From NCBI GenBank assembly GCA_965227905.1, contig OZ245780.1, forward strand, positions 3,162,001 through 3,226,000: a stretch of DNA of 64,000 nt, written 5' to 3'. A program made the translations under genes and the position numbers. Shown here one piece after another: positions 18,647 through 28,435 of this stretch; position 1 is the stretch's first letter; every line of letters begins with the position of its first letter. The DNA is from CBDDHT01 sp965227905. GTDB lineage: Bacteria > Pseudomonadota > Alphaproteobacteria > Rhizobiales > Methyloligellaceae. Under the pieces are notes generated by a model that was given only the letters and a program-made list of their open reading frames with translations, was not told where the DNA came from and ran no database searches.

Positions 18647-19981
18647 TTAGTGCGCCGTTCCGTCGAAAAGTTCGCTATTTTCGAAGGTCCGTCGCAGCGC
18701 GACATAGGCGTCCCGATCAAGTTTGGCGGGTGCTTCGGCAATGACTTTGCCGGCTTCCTTGGCGCCATCGCATAGGAGATCGATGGCAAGCATTGCCATG
18801 GACTTGGCCGGGTTCACTGCCGCCAGAACATGATCGCGGACATAATAATCACGGCTGTGCGGCGCACCGACTGTACCGCCGCTGCGCGGATGAACTGCCG
18901 GCATGATAAAGCCGAGATCGCCAACATCCGTGGAGCCGGTTTGATGGCGGGCAACACCCATATTCTCGGTGCCGACAATCGCTTCGCAGTTCTCGTATTG
19001 CAGTTCGATCAAGCGCTTGTCGGGGGTGTTCGGAAGATACCCGGACACGGTCTCTATTTGTACGGATGCACCAATTGCCATGGCCCCTGCCCGCATGCAC
19101 CGATCGACCATCTCGTTCGCATCACGCATAGCATCCACAGTCTTTGCCCGGATCATCGTCTCCACGCGCACGTCGGACGGGATCGAGCTCGTGCCGTCGC
19201 CCCCCTTTGTAATGATCGGGCTGATACGCACCATGTCTTGCTCTCTAAGCCGCTCGCGCTGCGCGTCGATCGCAGACATTGCCAAAGTCGCTGCCTTGAG
19301 TGCGTTGACACCCTTGTGCGCAAAGCTTCCCGCATGAGCCGAGATGCCCGTGAACTGGATGCGTTTGACAAGGGCACCGTTGTGCGTGTCACCGACACTT
19401 GCGTGGCTGTCGTCGAGACCATGTGGCGTGTGTGTGATCGTCACCATGTCGATATCGTCGAAGGCGCCAAGGCGGATCAGCTCGGGTTTGCCGATGAGGA
19501 ACTCCAGTTCACCCTTTGCTCTGAGCTCCAAACGTTCCTCGATCTGGATGCATTCTTCGGCGGGTACCGCGAAGAGAACGACGTCGCCATCGAGATGCTG
19601 CATCACGGTTTGCAGACCGAGCCCCGCGCCGATCATCGATGCAATCTGGGCATTATGGCCGCAGCCATGGGCGGCACCCGTCCCCGGGTTCGCAACAGGA
19701 CTCTCGGGAGTGATGATGGAGTCGAGTTCACCGAGGATGCCAACGGTCGGACCCGCATTGCTGCCCCGCATCCGCGTTTTGACACCGGTTCGTGCCAGGC
19801 CTGACTCATATTGCAGGCCCATGGTGTCGAACTGTTGCTGCACGACTTGCGCGGTATCGAATTCAAAAAAGCCAGTTTCGGGATTTGCCAGGATCTGCTT
19901 GCTGATATCGACGATCTCCCCGGCACGCCGGTCGATTTCTTCCTGGACCGCGATCTTGAGGTCTTCTTTCGAGGGTGTCAT
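18647..19981 (-). CDS. M20 family amidohydrolase (AbgB-like)
   Basis: This 444-aa enzyme belongs to the M20 metallo-amidohydrolases. The motif GAAHGCGHNAQIASM carries metal ligands, LFAVPAEE holds the catalytic Glu region, and THTPHGLDDSHASVGDTHNG followed by FTGISAHAG starts the dimer domain. The pattern is closest to p-aminobenzoyl-glutamate hydrolase subunit B and related acyl-amino-acid hydrolases. It has an AAGGAG ribosome site before ATG 19981. It is divergent from the molybdopterin oxidoreductase gene and upstream of a cysteine hydrolase. The actual amide substrate is unknown. Confidence 0.9.
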   Translation of the reverse strand: MTPSKEDLKIAVQEEIDRRAGEIVDISKQILANPETGFFEFDTAQVVQQQFDTMGLQYESGLARTGVKTRMRGSNAGPTVGILGELDSIITPESPVANPGTGAAHGCGHNAQIASMIGAGLGLQTVMQHLDGDVVLFAVPAEECIQIEERLELRAKGELEFLIGKPELIRLGAFDDIDMVTITHTPHGLDDSHASVGDTHNGALVKRIQFTGISAHAGSFAHKGVNALKAATLAMSAIDAQRERLREQDMVRISPIITKGGDGTSSIPSDVRVETMIRAKTVDAMRDANEMVDRCMRAGAMAIGASVQIETVSGYLPNTPDKRLIELQYENCEAIVGTENMGVARHQTGSTDVGDLGFIMPAVHPRSGGTVGAPHSRDYYVRDHVLAAVNPAKSMAMLAIDLLCDGAKEAGKVIAEAPAKLDRDAYVALRRTFENSELFDGTAH

Positions 19982-20189
19982 CCCGTGCTCCTTGCGGTTC
20001 GGTGCGTGCGTGAACTGGAAACCGTTTATATTGAGGTCGCTATGAGCGCGCTACTGCAACACGGTGATCAAACAGAGATTCCATCGAAAATTGGTATGTT
20101 GGAATTCGTGAAATTTGGATATTTTAAGCCGCAGTCTCTTTGACTAGATTTCGGGCAACTCGCAGCGACACCCGTCTCCGGAGAATGAA

Positions 20190-22238
20190 ATGAACAAGCA
20201 TGTCGATGTGCAGACGCTGCCCAGCGTCTGTCCTTTGGATTGTCCCGACACCTGCAGCCTGAGCGTCGGTGTCCGCGGCACCGAACTTGTCGAGATCAAA
20301 GGGTCCCATGCCAATCCTTATACAAATGGCGTGATTTGCAACAAGGTGGCTCGTTCATATTCGGAGTTCGTTCATGGAGAGCGGAGACTGACGCACCCTC
20401 TCAAGCGAACCGGCCCGCGCGGCTCGGGCGACTTTGAGCGTATTTCTTGGGATGAGGCTCTCGATCTCTGTTTCAGCGGACTCTCAAAAGCAATCGACGC
20501 GTATGGTCCCCAGTCCGTCCTGCCACTGAACTATTCAGGTCCGCATGGGGAGCTTGCCGTTGGCTCCATGGATCGACGCTTCTTCCATAAGATGGGTGCG
20601 ACGCTTCTTAACCGCGGTCCGCTTTGCGGGGCTGTTCGCGGCACGGCCTATGCCAGTCTCTTCGGAAACGCACCTGGTATGCCGCCCGAGCAGGCTGTTC
20701 ATTCCGATCTCATCGTTGTCTGGGGCAATAATGTTACGGTTTCCAATCTCCATCTGATGCGCGTCCTGAATGACGCACGAGCCAAAGGTGCCAAGCTCGT
20801 GATCATCGATCCGAAACGGATCAAGGTTGCCGAGCAATGCGACCTCTTCATCCAGATTCATCCCGGAACGGACGTCATCCTGGCCATGGCCCTCGCGGCA
20901 GAATTGGAGAGGCGCGACGCTTTGGATGGAGCTTTCATCGCTGAATGGACACATGGCTTCGATGCCTACATGGAAGAGGCTCGACGCCATTCGGTTGCCG
21001 ATGTTGAATCGCAATGCCGGATCACCAAGACGCAGTTCCAGTCATTGGTCGAACTTTTCGTCACGTCGAAGACGATTGCAGCCTCTTTTGGGAACGGTAT
21101 CGAAAGAGGCCGCAGCGGCGGCTCAGGCTTGCGCGCTGCCATGGCCTTACAGGCACTCACGGGCAATCATGGCCGGCTCGGTGCCGGTGTTATCGCCAAG
21201 TCCGGCCTGGCCGCGCCAAAGACACCCGACCGGCTTCACCGGATGGATCTCGTTCCGGATGGTACGCGCACAATCAACATCGTGGATGTGGCTGAGAAGC
21301 TGCTGGATCCGGGTCTGCAACCACCGATCATGGCGACGATGATCTACAACCATAATCCGGTGGCGACGCATCCCGATCAGGTCAACATGATCAAAGCCCT
21401 CAGCCGGGATGATCTCTTCATTGCGGGGTGCGATGTGGCGATGACGGACAGTATGGCATTTGCCGACGTCATCCTTCCGGCTGCCACCCATTTCGAATGC
21501 GACGATCTTTATGGCGCCTATGGGCAAAACTACGTCCAACGGGCCCGGCCGGTCATTCCCTGTGTTGGCGAGTCACTGCCGAACACTGAGATCTTCCGAC
21601 GCCTTGCTGCAAGGTTCGGTTATGACGATCCGATCTTCAAAGCCAGCGACGAAGAACTCATGGATGATGCCATGGATGGCAATGACCCTCGCTTTGGCGG
21701 CGTGCGTCCGAGTCAGATCGCGACCGAGCAGGCCATCGAGATGAAGCGCCCTGATGGAGACGATCTCATCATGTGCGATACGGTGATACCTGCGACAAAG
21801 ACAGGGAAGATCGAACTTTACTCTGAAGATCTCGAGTCACGGTTCGGTTACGGTGTTCCGCGGTTCGAGCCGGTCGCAAAGGACATGCCCCTGACGCTAG
21901 TAACGCCGTCTTCGTCAAAGCGAACCAATGCGACATTCGGAGGCTGTGAAGCGTCTCAAGGCCTTGAGATCATCGAGATGAATCCGGCAGATGCAGCCGC
22001 CCGCGGGTTGGCGGACGGCGACAAGGTCGCCGTCTGGAACAGCCGAGGGCGGGTCACGTTTCAGCTGGTTATCACCGATGCGACCCGAGAGGGTGTTCTC
22101 TACAGTCCGAAGGGCACGTGGCGCTCAACAAGCGAAACAGGCCTCACGTCCAATGCGCTGATTTCGTCCGAGATCCGCGCCGACCTTGAGCGTGGTGCCT
22201 GCTACAACGAGACATTCGTCGATGTCGAGAAGTGCTGA
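20190..22238 (+). CDS. Molybdopterin oxidoreductase with N-terminal [4Fe-4S]
   Basis: This 682-aa protein is of the DMSO reductase family. The N-terminal cluster motif is Cys14-x3-Cys18-x3-Cys22 and Cys50. The pterin-binding landmarks SDLIVVWGNN and LVIIDPKR follow, and the C-terminal MopB-binding barrel shows GDKVAVWNSRGRV and GTWRS. There is no Tat signal, so it is likely cytoplasmic. The metal ligand is probably Cys in GPLCGAVR, but this is inferred. It sits about 200 bases from the divergent M20 gene and is followed by a peroxiredoxin. No partner subunit is nearby, so electron donor and substrate are unknown. Confidence 0.9.
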   Translation: MNKHVDVQTLPSVCPLDCPDTCSLSVGVRGTELVEIKGSHANPYTNGVICNKVARSYSEFVHGERRLTHPLKRTGPRGSGDFERISWDEALDLCFSGLSKAIDAYGPQSVLPLNYSGPHGELAVGSMDRRFFHKMGATLLNRGPLCGAVRGTAYASLFGNAPGMPPEQAVHSDLIVVWGNNVTVSNLHLMRVLNDARAKGAKLVIIDPKRIKVAEQCDLFIQIHPGTDVILAMALAAELERRDALDGAFIAEWTHGFDAYMEEARRHSVADVESQCRITKTQFQSLVELFVTSKTIAASFGNGIERGRSGGSGLRAAMALQALTGNHGRLGAGVIAKSGLAAPKTPDRLHRMDLVPDGTRTINIVDVAEKLLDPGLQPPIMATMIYNHNPVATHPDQVNMIKALSRDDLFIAGCDVAMTDSMAFADVILPAATHFECDDLYGAYGQNYVQRARPVIPCVGESLPNTEIFRRLAARFGYDDPIFKASDEELMDDAMDGNDPRFGGVRPSQIATEQAIEMKRPDGDDLIMCDTVIPATKTGKIELYSEDLESRFGYGVPRFEPVAKDMPLTLVTPSSSKRTNATFGGCEASQGLEIIEMNPADAAARGLADGDKVAVWNSRGRVTFQLVITDATREGVLYSPKGTWRSTSETGLTSNALISSEIRADLERGACYNETFVDVEKC

Positions 22239-22334
22239 CGCGCGAAAGAAGGAGATATGCGTCCTTGTGCATTGAGTTTTCTGTGATGCTGGATTAGCGA
22301 TCGCTGACCCAGCTTGCAGTCAAGGAAGATTCAA

Positions 22335-22862
22335 ATGACGCCTACTCTCGTTCCCGATGCCGTGTTCCATACCCGCGTGCGCAACGACGCGCTCGACGGT
22401 GACAATCCTTATGAGTGGAAGGATCAGACGACCCAGGACATTTTTGGCGGCAAGAATATCGTTCTTTTTGCCGTGCCTGGTGCGTTTACACCAGCATGCT
22501 CGGAAACCCACCTGCCCGGTTACGAGAGTCTCTATGACGCGCTTCGCGAGCAAGGTATCGATCAGGTGATCAGCCTTTCCGTCAATGATGCGTTCGTCAT
22601 GTTCCAATGGGCGAAGTCGCAGAACATCCAAAAGGTGTTCATGTTGCCGGATGGCAATGCCGAGTTTACGCGCAAAATGGGAATGCTCGTCGAGCGTTCG
22701 GCGCAAGGGCTGGCCATGAGAAGCTGGCGCTATTCCATGCATGTTGAAGACAGGGTCATACGGAAACTCTTCGTTGAACCTGGTTTCCAGGACAATCCAC
22801 CCGGCGTTCCGGTCAAGGTCTCCGATGCGCAGACCATGCTGGACTATCTGAAAGCGGCCTAG
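22335..22862 (+). CDS. Peroxiredoxin, Prx5 type
   Basis: This 175-aa peroxiredoxin has the signature VPGAFTPACSETH with peroxidatic Cys55 and downstream Arg. Prx5-type enzymes reduce peroxides with glutathione/glutaredoxin or thioredoxin. ATG 22335 follows AAGGAAG; the frame opens at 22314 but that part has no family resemblance. It lies 96 bases downstream of the molybdoenzyme gene and 17 bases upstream of an FMN split-barrel gene on the same strand, so these may be a small stress or redox unit. Confidence 0.93.
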   Translation: MTPTLVPDAVFHTRVRNDALDGDNPYEWKDQTTQDIFGGKNIVLFAVPGAFTPACSETHLPGYESLYDALREQGIDQVISLSVNDAFVMFQWAKSQNIQKVFMLPDGNAEFTRKMGMLVERSAQGLAMRSWRYSMHVEDRVIRKLFVEPGFQDNPPGVPVKVSDAQTMLDYLKAA

Positions 22863-22879
22863 ACCATGGACGAGAACGG

Positions 22880-23326
22880 ATGTTGACAGATCAAATGAAA
22901 ACGCTGATCCGGCAGTTCTCCGCCGGATCGGTCGCGACGGTCAACGCAGATGGCACACCCACCGTGTCGCCCAAAGCCACATTCGTGATCGTCGACAACA
23001 AGACATTGGCGTTCGGCAACATCCGCTCACCCCGTACTCTTGCGAACCTTCGTGGCAACCCGGCAGTCGAGGTGTGTTTTACAGACATCGTCACGCGTAA
23101 AGCCGTTCGGGTGAAGGGTACCGCTGACATACAGCGGAAGAGCGAGGCGTCGGCAGCAATGCAGCATCTGTTCGAAACCGAATGGAAAGACGTCGCCCCT
23201 TTGATGTCGGCGTTCGTTGTGATTGACGTGTTGGCTGCGGAGCTAATTCTATCTCCAGCCTATGATCGGGGAATGACCGAACAGGCATTAAAGACGGCTA
23301 ACTTGGAGCACCTGAACGCACTGTAG
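22880..23326 (+). CDS. Pyridoxamine 5'-phosphate oxidase-like FMN-binding protein
   Basis: This 148-aa protein has the split barrel pattern of the PPOX/flavin family: SVATVNADGTPTVSPKATFVIVDNKTLAFG, then RTLANLRGNPAVEVCFTDIV, then AVRVKGTADI. Such proteins bind FMN, F420 or heme and reduce small molecules. Its start overlaps no other gene and lies 17 bases after the peroxiredoxin stop. The reaction cannot be told from sequence; the family is broad. Confidence 0.85.
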   Translation: MLTDQMKTLIRQFSAGSVATVNADGTPTVSPKATFVIVDNKTLAFGNIRSPRTLANLRGNPAVEVCFTDIVTRKAVRVKGTADIQRKSEASAAMQHLFETEWKDVAPLMSAFVVIDVLAAELILSPAYDRGMTEQALKTANLEHLNAL

Positions 23327-23383
23327 CTATCGCCATGACCTTGGTGCCGAATCTTTTGCAGGTCCGCCCGTAGCCGGCCGACC

Positions 23384-24910
23384 TCACACGGGTGCGATTT
23401 TCTCCAATGGCTCTATGCGGCCTTCCGGCAGGTTATCGCGCAGATCGGTCAACAGGTCGCTTTTGATGCCTTTGACACCGGTATCGTCCCAGAGATTGCG
23501 CCACTGGTGTGGATCTTCGGACAGGTCGTACAATTCACCCTCGGTCCCGTCATAACGGTTCGAGGGCGCGTAAGCGGTAATCAAATGGCCATCTCGAACC
23601 ATGGTCTGCATGACGATCTCATTACCGTCATACGTGTCGATCCACTCGGTCAATACACGCTCGCGGCTCGTGTCTCCTGGTGCAGACGGCAAGGCTGTTC
23701 CCTGCATCCACTCTGGCGTCTCGATCCCGGCGGATTGGAGAATTGTCGGAGCGATATCGACATGACCGACAGGTTCCGGCACTTCCGCGGGCGTGATACC
23801 GGCGGCGGGTGCCGGACGCCAAATCAAAGGAACATGGGTTAGCGCGTTTACATGATACGGCCCCTTGAACAGCATGCCGTAGTCGCCTTGCAACTCGCCA
23901 TGGTCGGTCGTGTAGAAAATATCGGTGCTCTCGTTCCATCCACGATCGTCCAAATAGCGTGTGACTTCGCCAATGGCCTCATCGATCAGTTCGTTCTTGG
24001 CGTGCACGACCGCGTTCACTTCGCGGATATGGTCCGGTGTCGTCTCGGCGGGCACGTAAGCGGGCGGCACCTCGAAGTTGAGCTGTGCCTCGCCGCGGTA
24101 CCAGGCAAGCCAATGCCAAGGCTTGTCGGCCAATATTTTTTCACAGGCGTCCCGACTGCCAGGATAGCCTGGCGGCAGGGGCAGCTCGCGCCAGTCGAAC
24201 CGGGCTTTCGCATCATTCGGCACATCCCAGGGATGATGCGGATCGGGAAAGCTCATCCAGCAGAACCAGTCCACGTCATCCTCTAGTGTGCCAAGCCAAT
24301 CCATCGTGCGCCGGGCCGTCCAATGCGTATGATATTGCTCAATACAGATGGGGTTGTTCGCGACCTGCGGTGCACCTGAGTCACCGCCCCCAAGTGCGCT
24401 GGGGCTTCCATTGCTGGTATATTCGTGGAAGCCCTGAACGGCGTCGGGATGGTTCTCTGCCAGCCACTTCGGGTAATGGAAAAGCGACCGCCCTGCCCGG
24501 CCCGTATGACCCGCCAGTTCCATGTGATCGAAGCCTCGGTGCGGACCAACGGAGTCCTCGGTCGCGGCAGTGTTCTCAAAGAATGTCTTGGCTGCATGAG
24601 GCTCAAAGTGGGCCTTACCGATCAGGCCGGTGGTGTAACCGGCATCCTTCAACACATGCACAACGCTCGGATGATCTTCAGGCAGAGGGATGCCATTCGA
24701 AGTTACGCCATGCATCCGTACATGCTGACCGGTCAGGATCGTGCACCGCGCCGGCATACAGACAGCGCACTGGTTGCGCGCCTGACCATAGGCGATGCCC
24801 GACGCTGCCAGCTCGTCGATCGTCGGCGTTTTCGCAAATGCCCCACCGGCATATCCCAGGCCATCGTAGCGTTGCTGATCCGTCGTAATCAGCAAAATGT
24901 TTCGACCCAT
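23384..24910 (-). CDS. Sulfatase (formylglycine type)
   Basis: This 508-aa enzyme cleaves sulfate or phosphonate esters. The metal site begins LLITTDQQR, and the modification motif is CMPARC, with Cys51 converted to formylglycine by the CxPxR signal. HGELQGDYGMLFKGPYH near residue 300-320 is the usual metal-site block of choline-sulfatase and phosphonate monoesterase-like members. ATG 24910 is chosen because it gives the standard MGRNILLITTDQQ start. No signal peptide is seen, so it may be cytoplasmic. It is divergent from a MocR regulator that may control it. No anaerobic-type maturase gene is present in the window. Confidence 0.92.
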   Translation of the reverse strand: MGRNILLITTDQQRYDGLGYAGGAFAKTPTIDELAASGIAYGQARNQCAVCMPARCTILTGQHVRMHGVTSNGIPLPEDHPSVVHVLKDAGYTTGLIGKAHFEPHAAKTFFENTAATEDSVGPHRGFDHMELAGHTGRAGRSLFHYPKWLAENHPDAVQGFHEYTSNGSPSALGGGDSGAPQVANNPICIEQYHTHWTARRTMDWLGTLEDDVDWFCWMSFPDPHHPWDVPNDAKARFDWRELPLPPGYPGSRDACEKILADKPWHWLAWYRGEAQLNFEVPPAYVPAETTPDHIREVNAVVHAKNELIDEAIGEVTRYLDDRGWNESTDIFYTTDHGELQGDYGMLFKGPYHVNALTHVPLIWRPAPAAGITPAEVPEPVGHVDIAPTILQSAGIETPEWMQGTALPSAPGDTSRERVLTEWIDTYDGNEIVMQTMVRDGHLITAYAPSNRYDGTEGELYDLSEDPHQWRNLWDDTGVKGIKSDLLTDLRDNLPEGRIEPLEKIAPV

Positions 24911-25034
24911 GGTCGGTTCCCCCAGAAATACAGATCTGGTCCGGATTATATCGTTTGCATCGTCCCATCGAAATTGCCGAAATACCGGTCTGAGGCTAAA
25001 ATGCAAAAATCAAAAAAATTGGCAGTCCAGTTTC

Positions 25035-26444
25035 ATGAAGCATACACCTTGGATGGCGTTCTCAATCGATCGCCAATCATCAACGCCGGTGTTCGAGCAG
25101 ATCTGCGAGACGATCCGGGCGCGGGCAGCGTCTGGAGATCTGCCGGAAGGAACAAAGCTTCCGCCGACGCGGGTGTTTGCAACAGAGTTGGGCGTATCAC
25201 GATCGACGATGGTGACGGCCTATGAGCAGTTGGTTGCAGAAGGCTATATCAGCAGCATTCCCGGCTCCGGCTATTCGGTTTGTCCGATGGGGGCCGTCGA
25301 ACTGAGAGCTGAACCGAGGCGTTCCAAAAACACGGTCTCCAAAGAGGAAACGGCTCCGCCGAATCCCTTTCGCGCCGGGCAACCGGATATGCGGCTCTTT
25401 CCCCACGCGCAGTGGGCCAAGACGGTTTCGCGTGTGTGCCGAACCAACCCGGAAAGCATGTTGGTTGGCGGCTCCGTTTTTGGAAACCCAACACTTCGCA
25501 AGGCCGTTGCAGATCATGTTTCCGAATGGAGAGGGATCGAAGCGTCCCAGCATCAGATCATTATCACGGCTGGCTCGAGCGATGCCCTCGAGATCTGTAT
25601 TCGCACATTGGCCGGGCGTGGAGATACGATTGGGTTGGAAGATCCCGGATACCTGCCCCTCCATAACTTCGTGTCGGCATTGCGTCTGCCCGCGACCTAC
25701 CTGAAAATCGATAGCAGTGGCGCCAGCCTTCCCAAAAAAGAGAAGAACACCAAGCTCGTTGTTTTGACGCCGTCTCATCAGTTTCCACTTGGCGGTGCCA
25801 TGTCGCCAAGCAGGCGACTGGCCTTCATCCAATGGGCGCAAGACCATGATCGATGGATTATCGAGGACGATTATGACAGCGAATTTCGTTATGCCGGTCG
25901 TCCGATTCCTGCAATGGCTGGCTTCGACAAGCTGAGCCGGACAATTTATGTCGGCAGTTTTTCAAAGCTTTTTTCGAACAGCCTGCGGCTTGGCTATATG
26001 ATCGTGCCCGATCGGTTGATCGAACTGTTTCGCTCCACGCTCACACGCTATGGCGTCAAGGCATCCTATATGCCGCAGGAAGCGCTGGCTGCCTTTATCG
26101 ATACAGGCGAATTCTACCGACATCTAAGGCGCATGCGTCGCGTCTATGGCGAACGTCGCAAGTTTCTCCTAGAACGCTTGGCGAGCGACTTTCGGGACTA
26201 CGGGTCCTTTGAAGACCATCAAGCCGGTATGCAGATCGCATTCCATCTCGAAAAGAACTATTTGGATAAAAGGGTTGTCAAGGATGCCTTGTCGCAGGGC
26301 CTGGCGATCCCTGCCCTGTCGCGGTTCTGTTTCAGGACAACATCCCTCAACGGTTTGCTGCTCGGATATTGCGGTTTTACCGAAGAGGAAATGGAAACGG
26401 CGCTGACAACGCTCGGCAAGGTCTTCGATCACTTTCAGGGTTGA
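25035..26444 (+). CDS. MocR-type GntR/aminotransferase transcription regulator
   Basis: This 469-aa protein has a GntR winged helix at the N-terminus (TPVFEQICETIRAR, then LGVSRSTMVTAYEQLVAEGYI) and a fold-I aminotransferase-like domain. The PLP lysine is Lys311 in SFSKLF, with SNSLRLGYMIVP after it. MocR proteins sense PLP or amino compounds. Start 25035 keeps the WMAFSI segment typical of this family; the open frame runs back to 24897 but overlaps the sulfatase start. It lies 124 bases from the divergent sulfatase gene, the expected layout for a regulator and its target. Confidence 0.9.
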   Translation: MKHTPWMAFSIDRQSSTPVFEQICETIRARAASGDLPEGTKLPPTRVFATELGVSRSTMVTAYEQLVAEGYISSIPGSGYSVCPMGAVELRAEPRRSKNTVSKEETAPPNPFRAGQPDMRLFPHAQWAKTVSRVCRTNPESMLVGGSVFGNPTLRKAVADHVSEWRGIEASQHQIIITAGSSDALEICIRTLAGRGDTIGLEDPGYLPLHNFVSALRLPATYLKIDSSGASLPKKEKNTKLVVLTPSHQFPLGGAMSPSRRLAFIQWAQDHDRWIIEDDYDSEFRYAGRPIPAMAGFDKLSRTIYVGSFSKLFSNSLRLGYMIVPDRLIELFRSTLTRYGVKASYMPQEALAAFIDTGEFYRHLRRMRRVYGERRKFLLERLASDFRDYGSFEDHQAGMQIAFHLEKNYLDKRVVKDALSQGLAIPALSRFCFRTTSLNGLLLGYCGFTEEEMETALTTLGKVFDHFQG

Positions 26445-27661
26445 GATCGGTTCAATGCCGAGGCCTTGCGTTGGGCTGCGGTCAACGCAGCGAGGGCCAC
26501 AAGCAGGAAAGTTGCTGCAAGCACGAACACGGCTGATGGCCGACCGGTGTCGAGGAGCCAACCAAAGAGAACCGGTGTGATGCTGGACCCAACTGTGTAG
26601 CCGACAAAGACAAAGCCAAACACTTTCCCTGCCTGACCGGACGGCGTTGCCGCTCGAACCATGAGATCGCGTGGGGGCAACACGGCGCCGAGGCACACGC
26701 CGGCAATCGTCATGATTGCGACGAGAGGCGCGCCGGGAAGCGTGACAGCCGTCGGCAACAACACGAATGCCATGGCGAGAAGGAGCGCTACCGCTGCCGT
26801 CACGATGTGGCGCCTGAAGCGGTCAACGACAATGCCGGCCAGGACGACGCCGCCGACGACGCCGAAGAGATGTCCGGTCAAAGCCCAGTTGGCCCATTCG
26901 ATGCTGAGACCATGAAGATTGATGAGCGTGCTTGCGGTGAAGGCCACCAGTCCGCCTGCGGCCAAACCATAGGCGACGAAGAAGCACAGGAAGAGCAGGA
27001 TGGAGGGTGTGAGCAGGAGGCTCAAACCATGAGCGGTCTGCGGTTCGCTGTTCGATGACGGTGTCCGCGCCTCGCCAACAAAATCCGAGCTGGCATAGAT
27101 CATCAGGCCCAAGACCAGCAGGCCGGTAATTCCAACGACAAGGAACGCCGTTCGCCAATCGGTGAAAGCAGCGATGGCAAGTATAGCGGCGGGCGCACAG
27201 GCGCCTCCGAGGAAGCCCATGAAGGTATGGACCGAAAAAGCACGTCCCAGACGGCTCTCCTCGACGGATCCCGAGAGGATCGAATAGTTGGCGGGGTGAA
27301 ACACGCTGTTTCCGAGCCCTGCGATCAATGCCAGAGCGAGGATCATCCAATAAGCGCTTGCCAGACCTATGAGGGCAATGGCAACGGCGTTCAAGCCGAG
27401 GCCGACCAGAAGGACGCGGCGCGGTCCGAGATAATCGACGACAAAGCCCATGGGTGCCTGAACCAGCCCGCCGAGCAGATTGTAGGCCGTTATCGCCAGG
27501 CCGAGTTCGACATAGCTGACACCGAATGTCGCTTTCAGTGTCGGGAACATGGCCGGAAGCGTCAGAGCATAGAAATGACTGAGAAAGTGCCCGGTGCTGA
27601 TCAGAGCGATCACCCGGTTTTCCGTGTGGACCGGTGCCTTGTGGATCGTGTCTTGCAGCAT
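26435..27661 (-). CDS. Major facilitator superfamily transporter
   Basis: This 408-aa protein has about twelve hydrophobic segments with the MFS loop signatures DYLGPRRVLLVGL (after helix 2) and VDRFRRHIVTAA (after helix 8), each in the RxGRR-like position. It is an inner membrane secondary carrier. It converges on the MocR gene with a 10-base overlap at the 3' ends. Substrate is unknown. It is read in the same direction as the downstream GNAT gene's neighbour but with a separate start. Family assignment is secure; function is not. Confidence 0.9.
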   Translation of the reverse strand: MLQDTIHKAPVHTENRVIALISTGHFLSHFYALTLPAMFPTLKATFGVSYVELGLAITAYNLLGGLVQAPMGFVVDYLGPRRVLLVGLGLNAVAIALIGLASAYWMILALALIAGLGNSVFHPANYSILSGSVEESRLGRAFSVHTFMGFLGGACAPAAILAIAAFTDWRTAFLVVGITGLLVLGLMIYASSDFVGEARTPSSNSEPQTAHGLSLLLTPSILLFLCFFVAYGLAAGGLVAFTASTLINLHGLSIEWANWALTGHLFGVVGGVVLAGIVVDRFRRHIVTAAVALLLAMAFVLLPTAVTLPGAPLVAIMTIAGVCLGAVLPPRDLMVRAATPSGQAGKVFGFVFVGYTVGSSITPVLFGWLLDTGRPSAVFVLAATFLLVALAALTAAQRKASALNRSQP

Positions 27662-27682
27662 GATGCTGACTTGTCTGCTCTC

Positions 27683-28435
27683 TTAACCTGGACGACGTGT
27701 ACTCGGACTGCGCTTTTGCATCAATGCGGATAGAGATGTCTTGGCGACGCCGTCTGCATCAAAATTCGACGGGTCGAGCCACGACTGGATAATGCGGTCC
27801 ACTTCGGGCCATTCGTCATCGAGAATAGAATACCAGGCCGTATCCCTGTTCCGACCCTTGAAGATCAGGTGATTGTAGAAGATTCCCTCAAATCTGAAAC
27901 CCAGCCGATTGGCAGCCTGGCGTGATCGGGCATTCAACGCGTTGCATCGCCATTGCATACGCCGATAGCCGAGGTCGCTCATTGCGGTACGAAGCATCAG
28001 GTACAAGGCTTCGGTCGCGCCGCGCGTGCGCTGCAACTGAGGGCCGAACCAGATATGCCCGATTTCGATGACACCGTTTCCGGCGTCGATGTCCAGGAAG
28101 CTGGCCTGTCCGCATGCCTCTCCCGTCTCAAGTGACCGGATGGCATAGAAGATGGGGTCGAAGCTTGCCGACTGCTGTCGCAACGTTGCTGCATAGTTGT
28201 CGACATCAGGCCAGGGACCATAAGCGAGATAGTCCCAGATCCTCAGCCCCTCTTCGCTTTCATGTCCTGCCCAAAAAAGCTCTGTTGCGTGCTTTGCCGC
28301 ATCCATCGGTTCCAGCTGCACAGTCTCGCCTTTCAGGATTGACCGGGCCGGGACGAGTGCCGGCGGCACATTGGCGACGGTCTCGCCGGAAAGCGGTCGT
28401 GGATAGAGCGGCTCGAGTCCATCATCGCTCGACAT
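27683..28435 (-). CDS. GNAT family N-acetyltransferase (RimJ/RimL-like)
   Basis: This 250-aa protein has the RimJ/RimL-like pattern: GETVQLEPMDAAKHATELF near the start, IGHIWFGPQLQRTRGATEALYLM in the acetyl-CoA binding region, and ANRLGFRFEGIFYNHLIFKGRNRDTAWYSIL at the end. It probably acetylates an amino group on a protein, antibiotic or small metabolite. ATG 28435 is chosen because AGGA lies upstream and the earlier TTG at 28519 adds unlike sequence. It is on the same strand as the MFS gene, with its stop 22 bases after the MFS start; the gene lies upstream of the MFS gene in reading order, so the pair could be one operon. Confidence 0.85.
   Translation of the reverse strand: MSSDDGLEPLYPRPLSGETVANVPPALVPARSILKGETVQLEPMDAAKHATELFWAGHESEEGLRIWDYLAYGPWPDVDNYAATLRQQSASFDPIFYAIRSLETGEACGQASFLDIDAGNGVIEIGHIWFGPQLQRTRGATEALYLMLRTAMSDLGYRRMQWRCNALNARSRQAANRLGFRFEGIFYNHLIFKGRNRDTAWYSILDDEWPEVDRIIQSWLDPSNFDADGVAKTSLSALMQKRSPSTRRPG

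Noticed and set aside
18830..19804. Long open frame antisense to the M20 amidohydrolase gene
   Set aside because: It has no family features, is Cys/Arg/His rich as expected for an antisense frame in GC-rich DNA, and the sense frame has clear M20 motifs.
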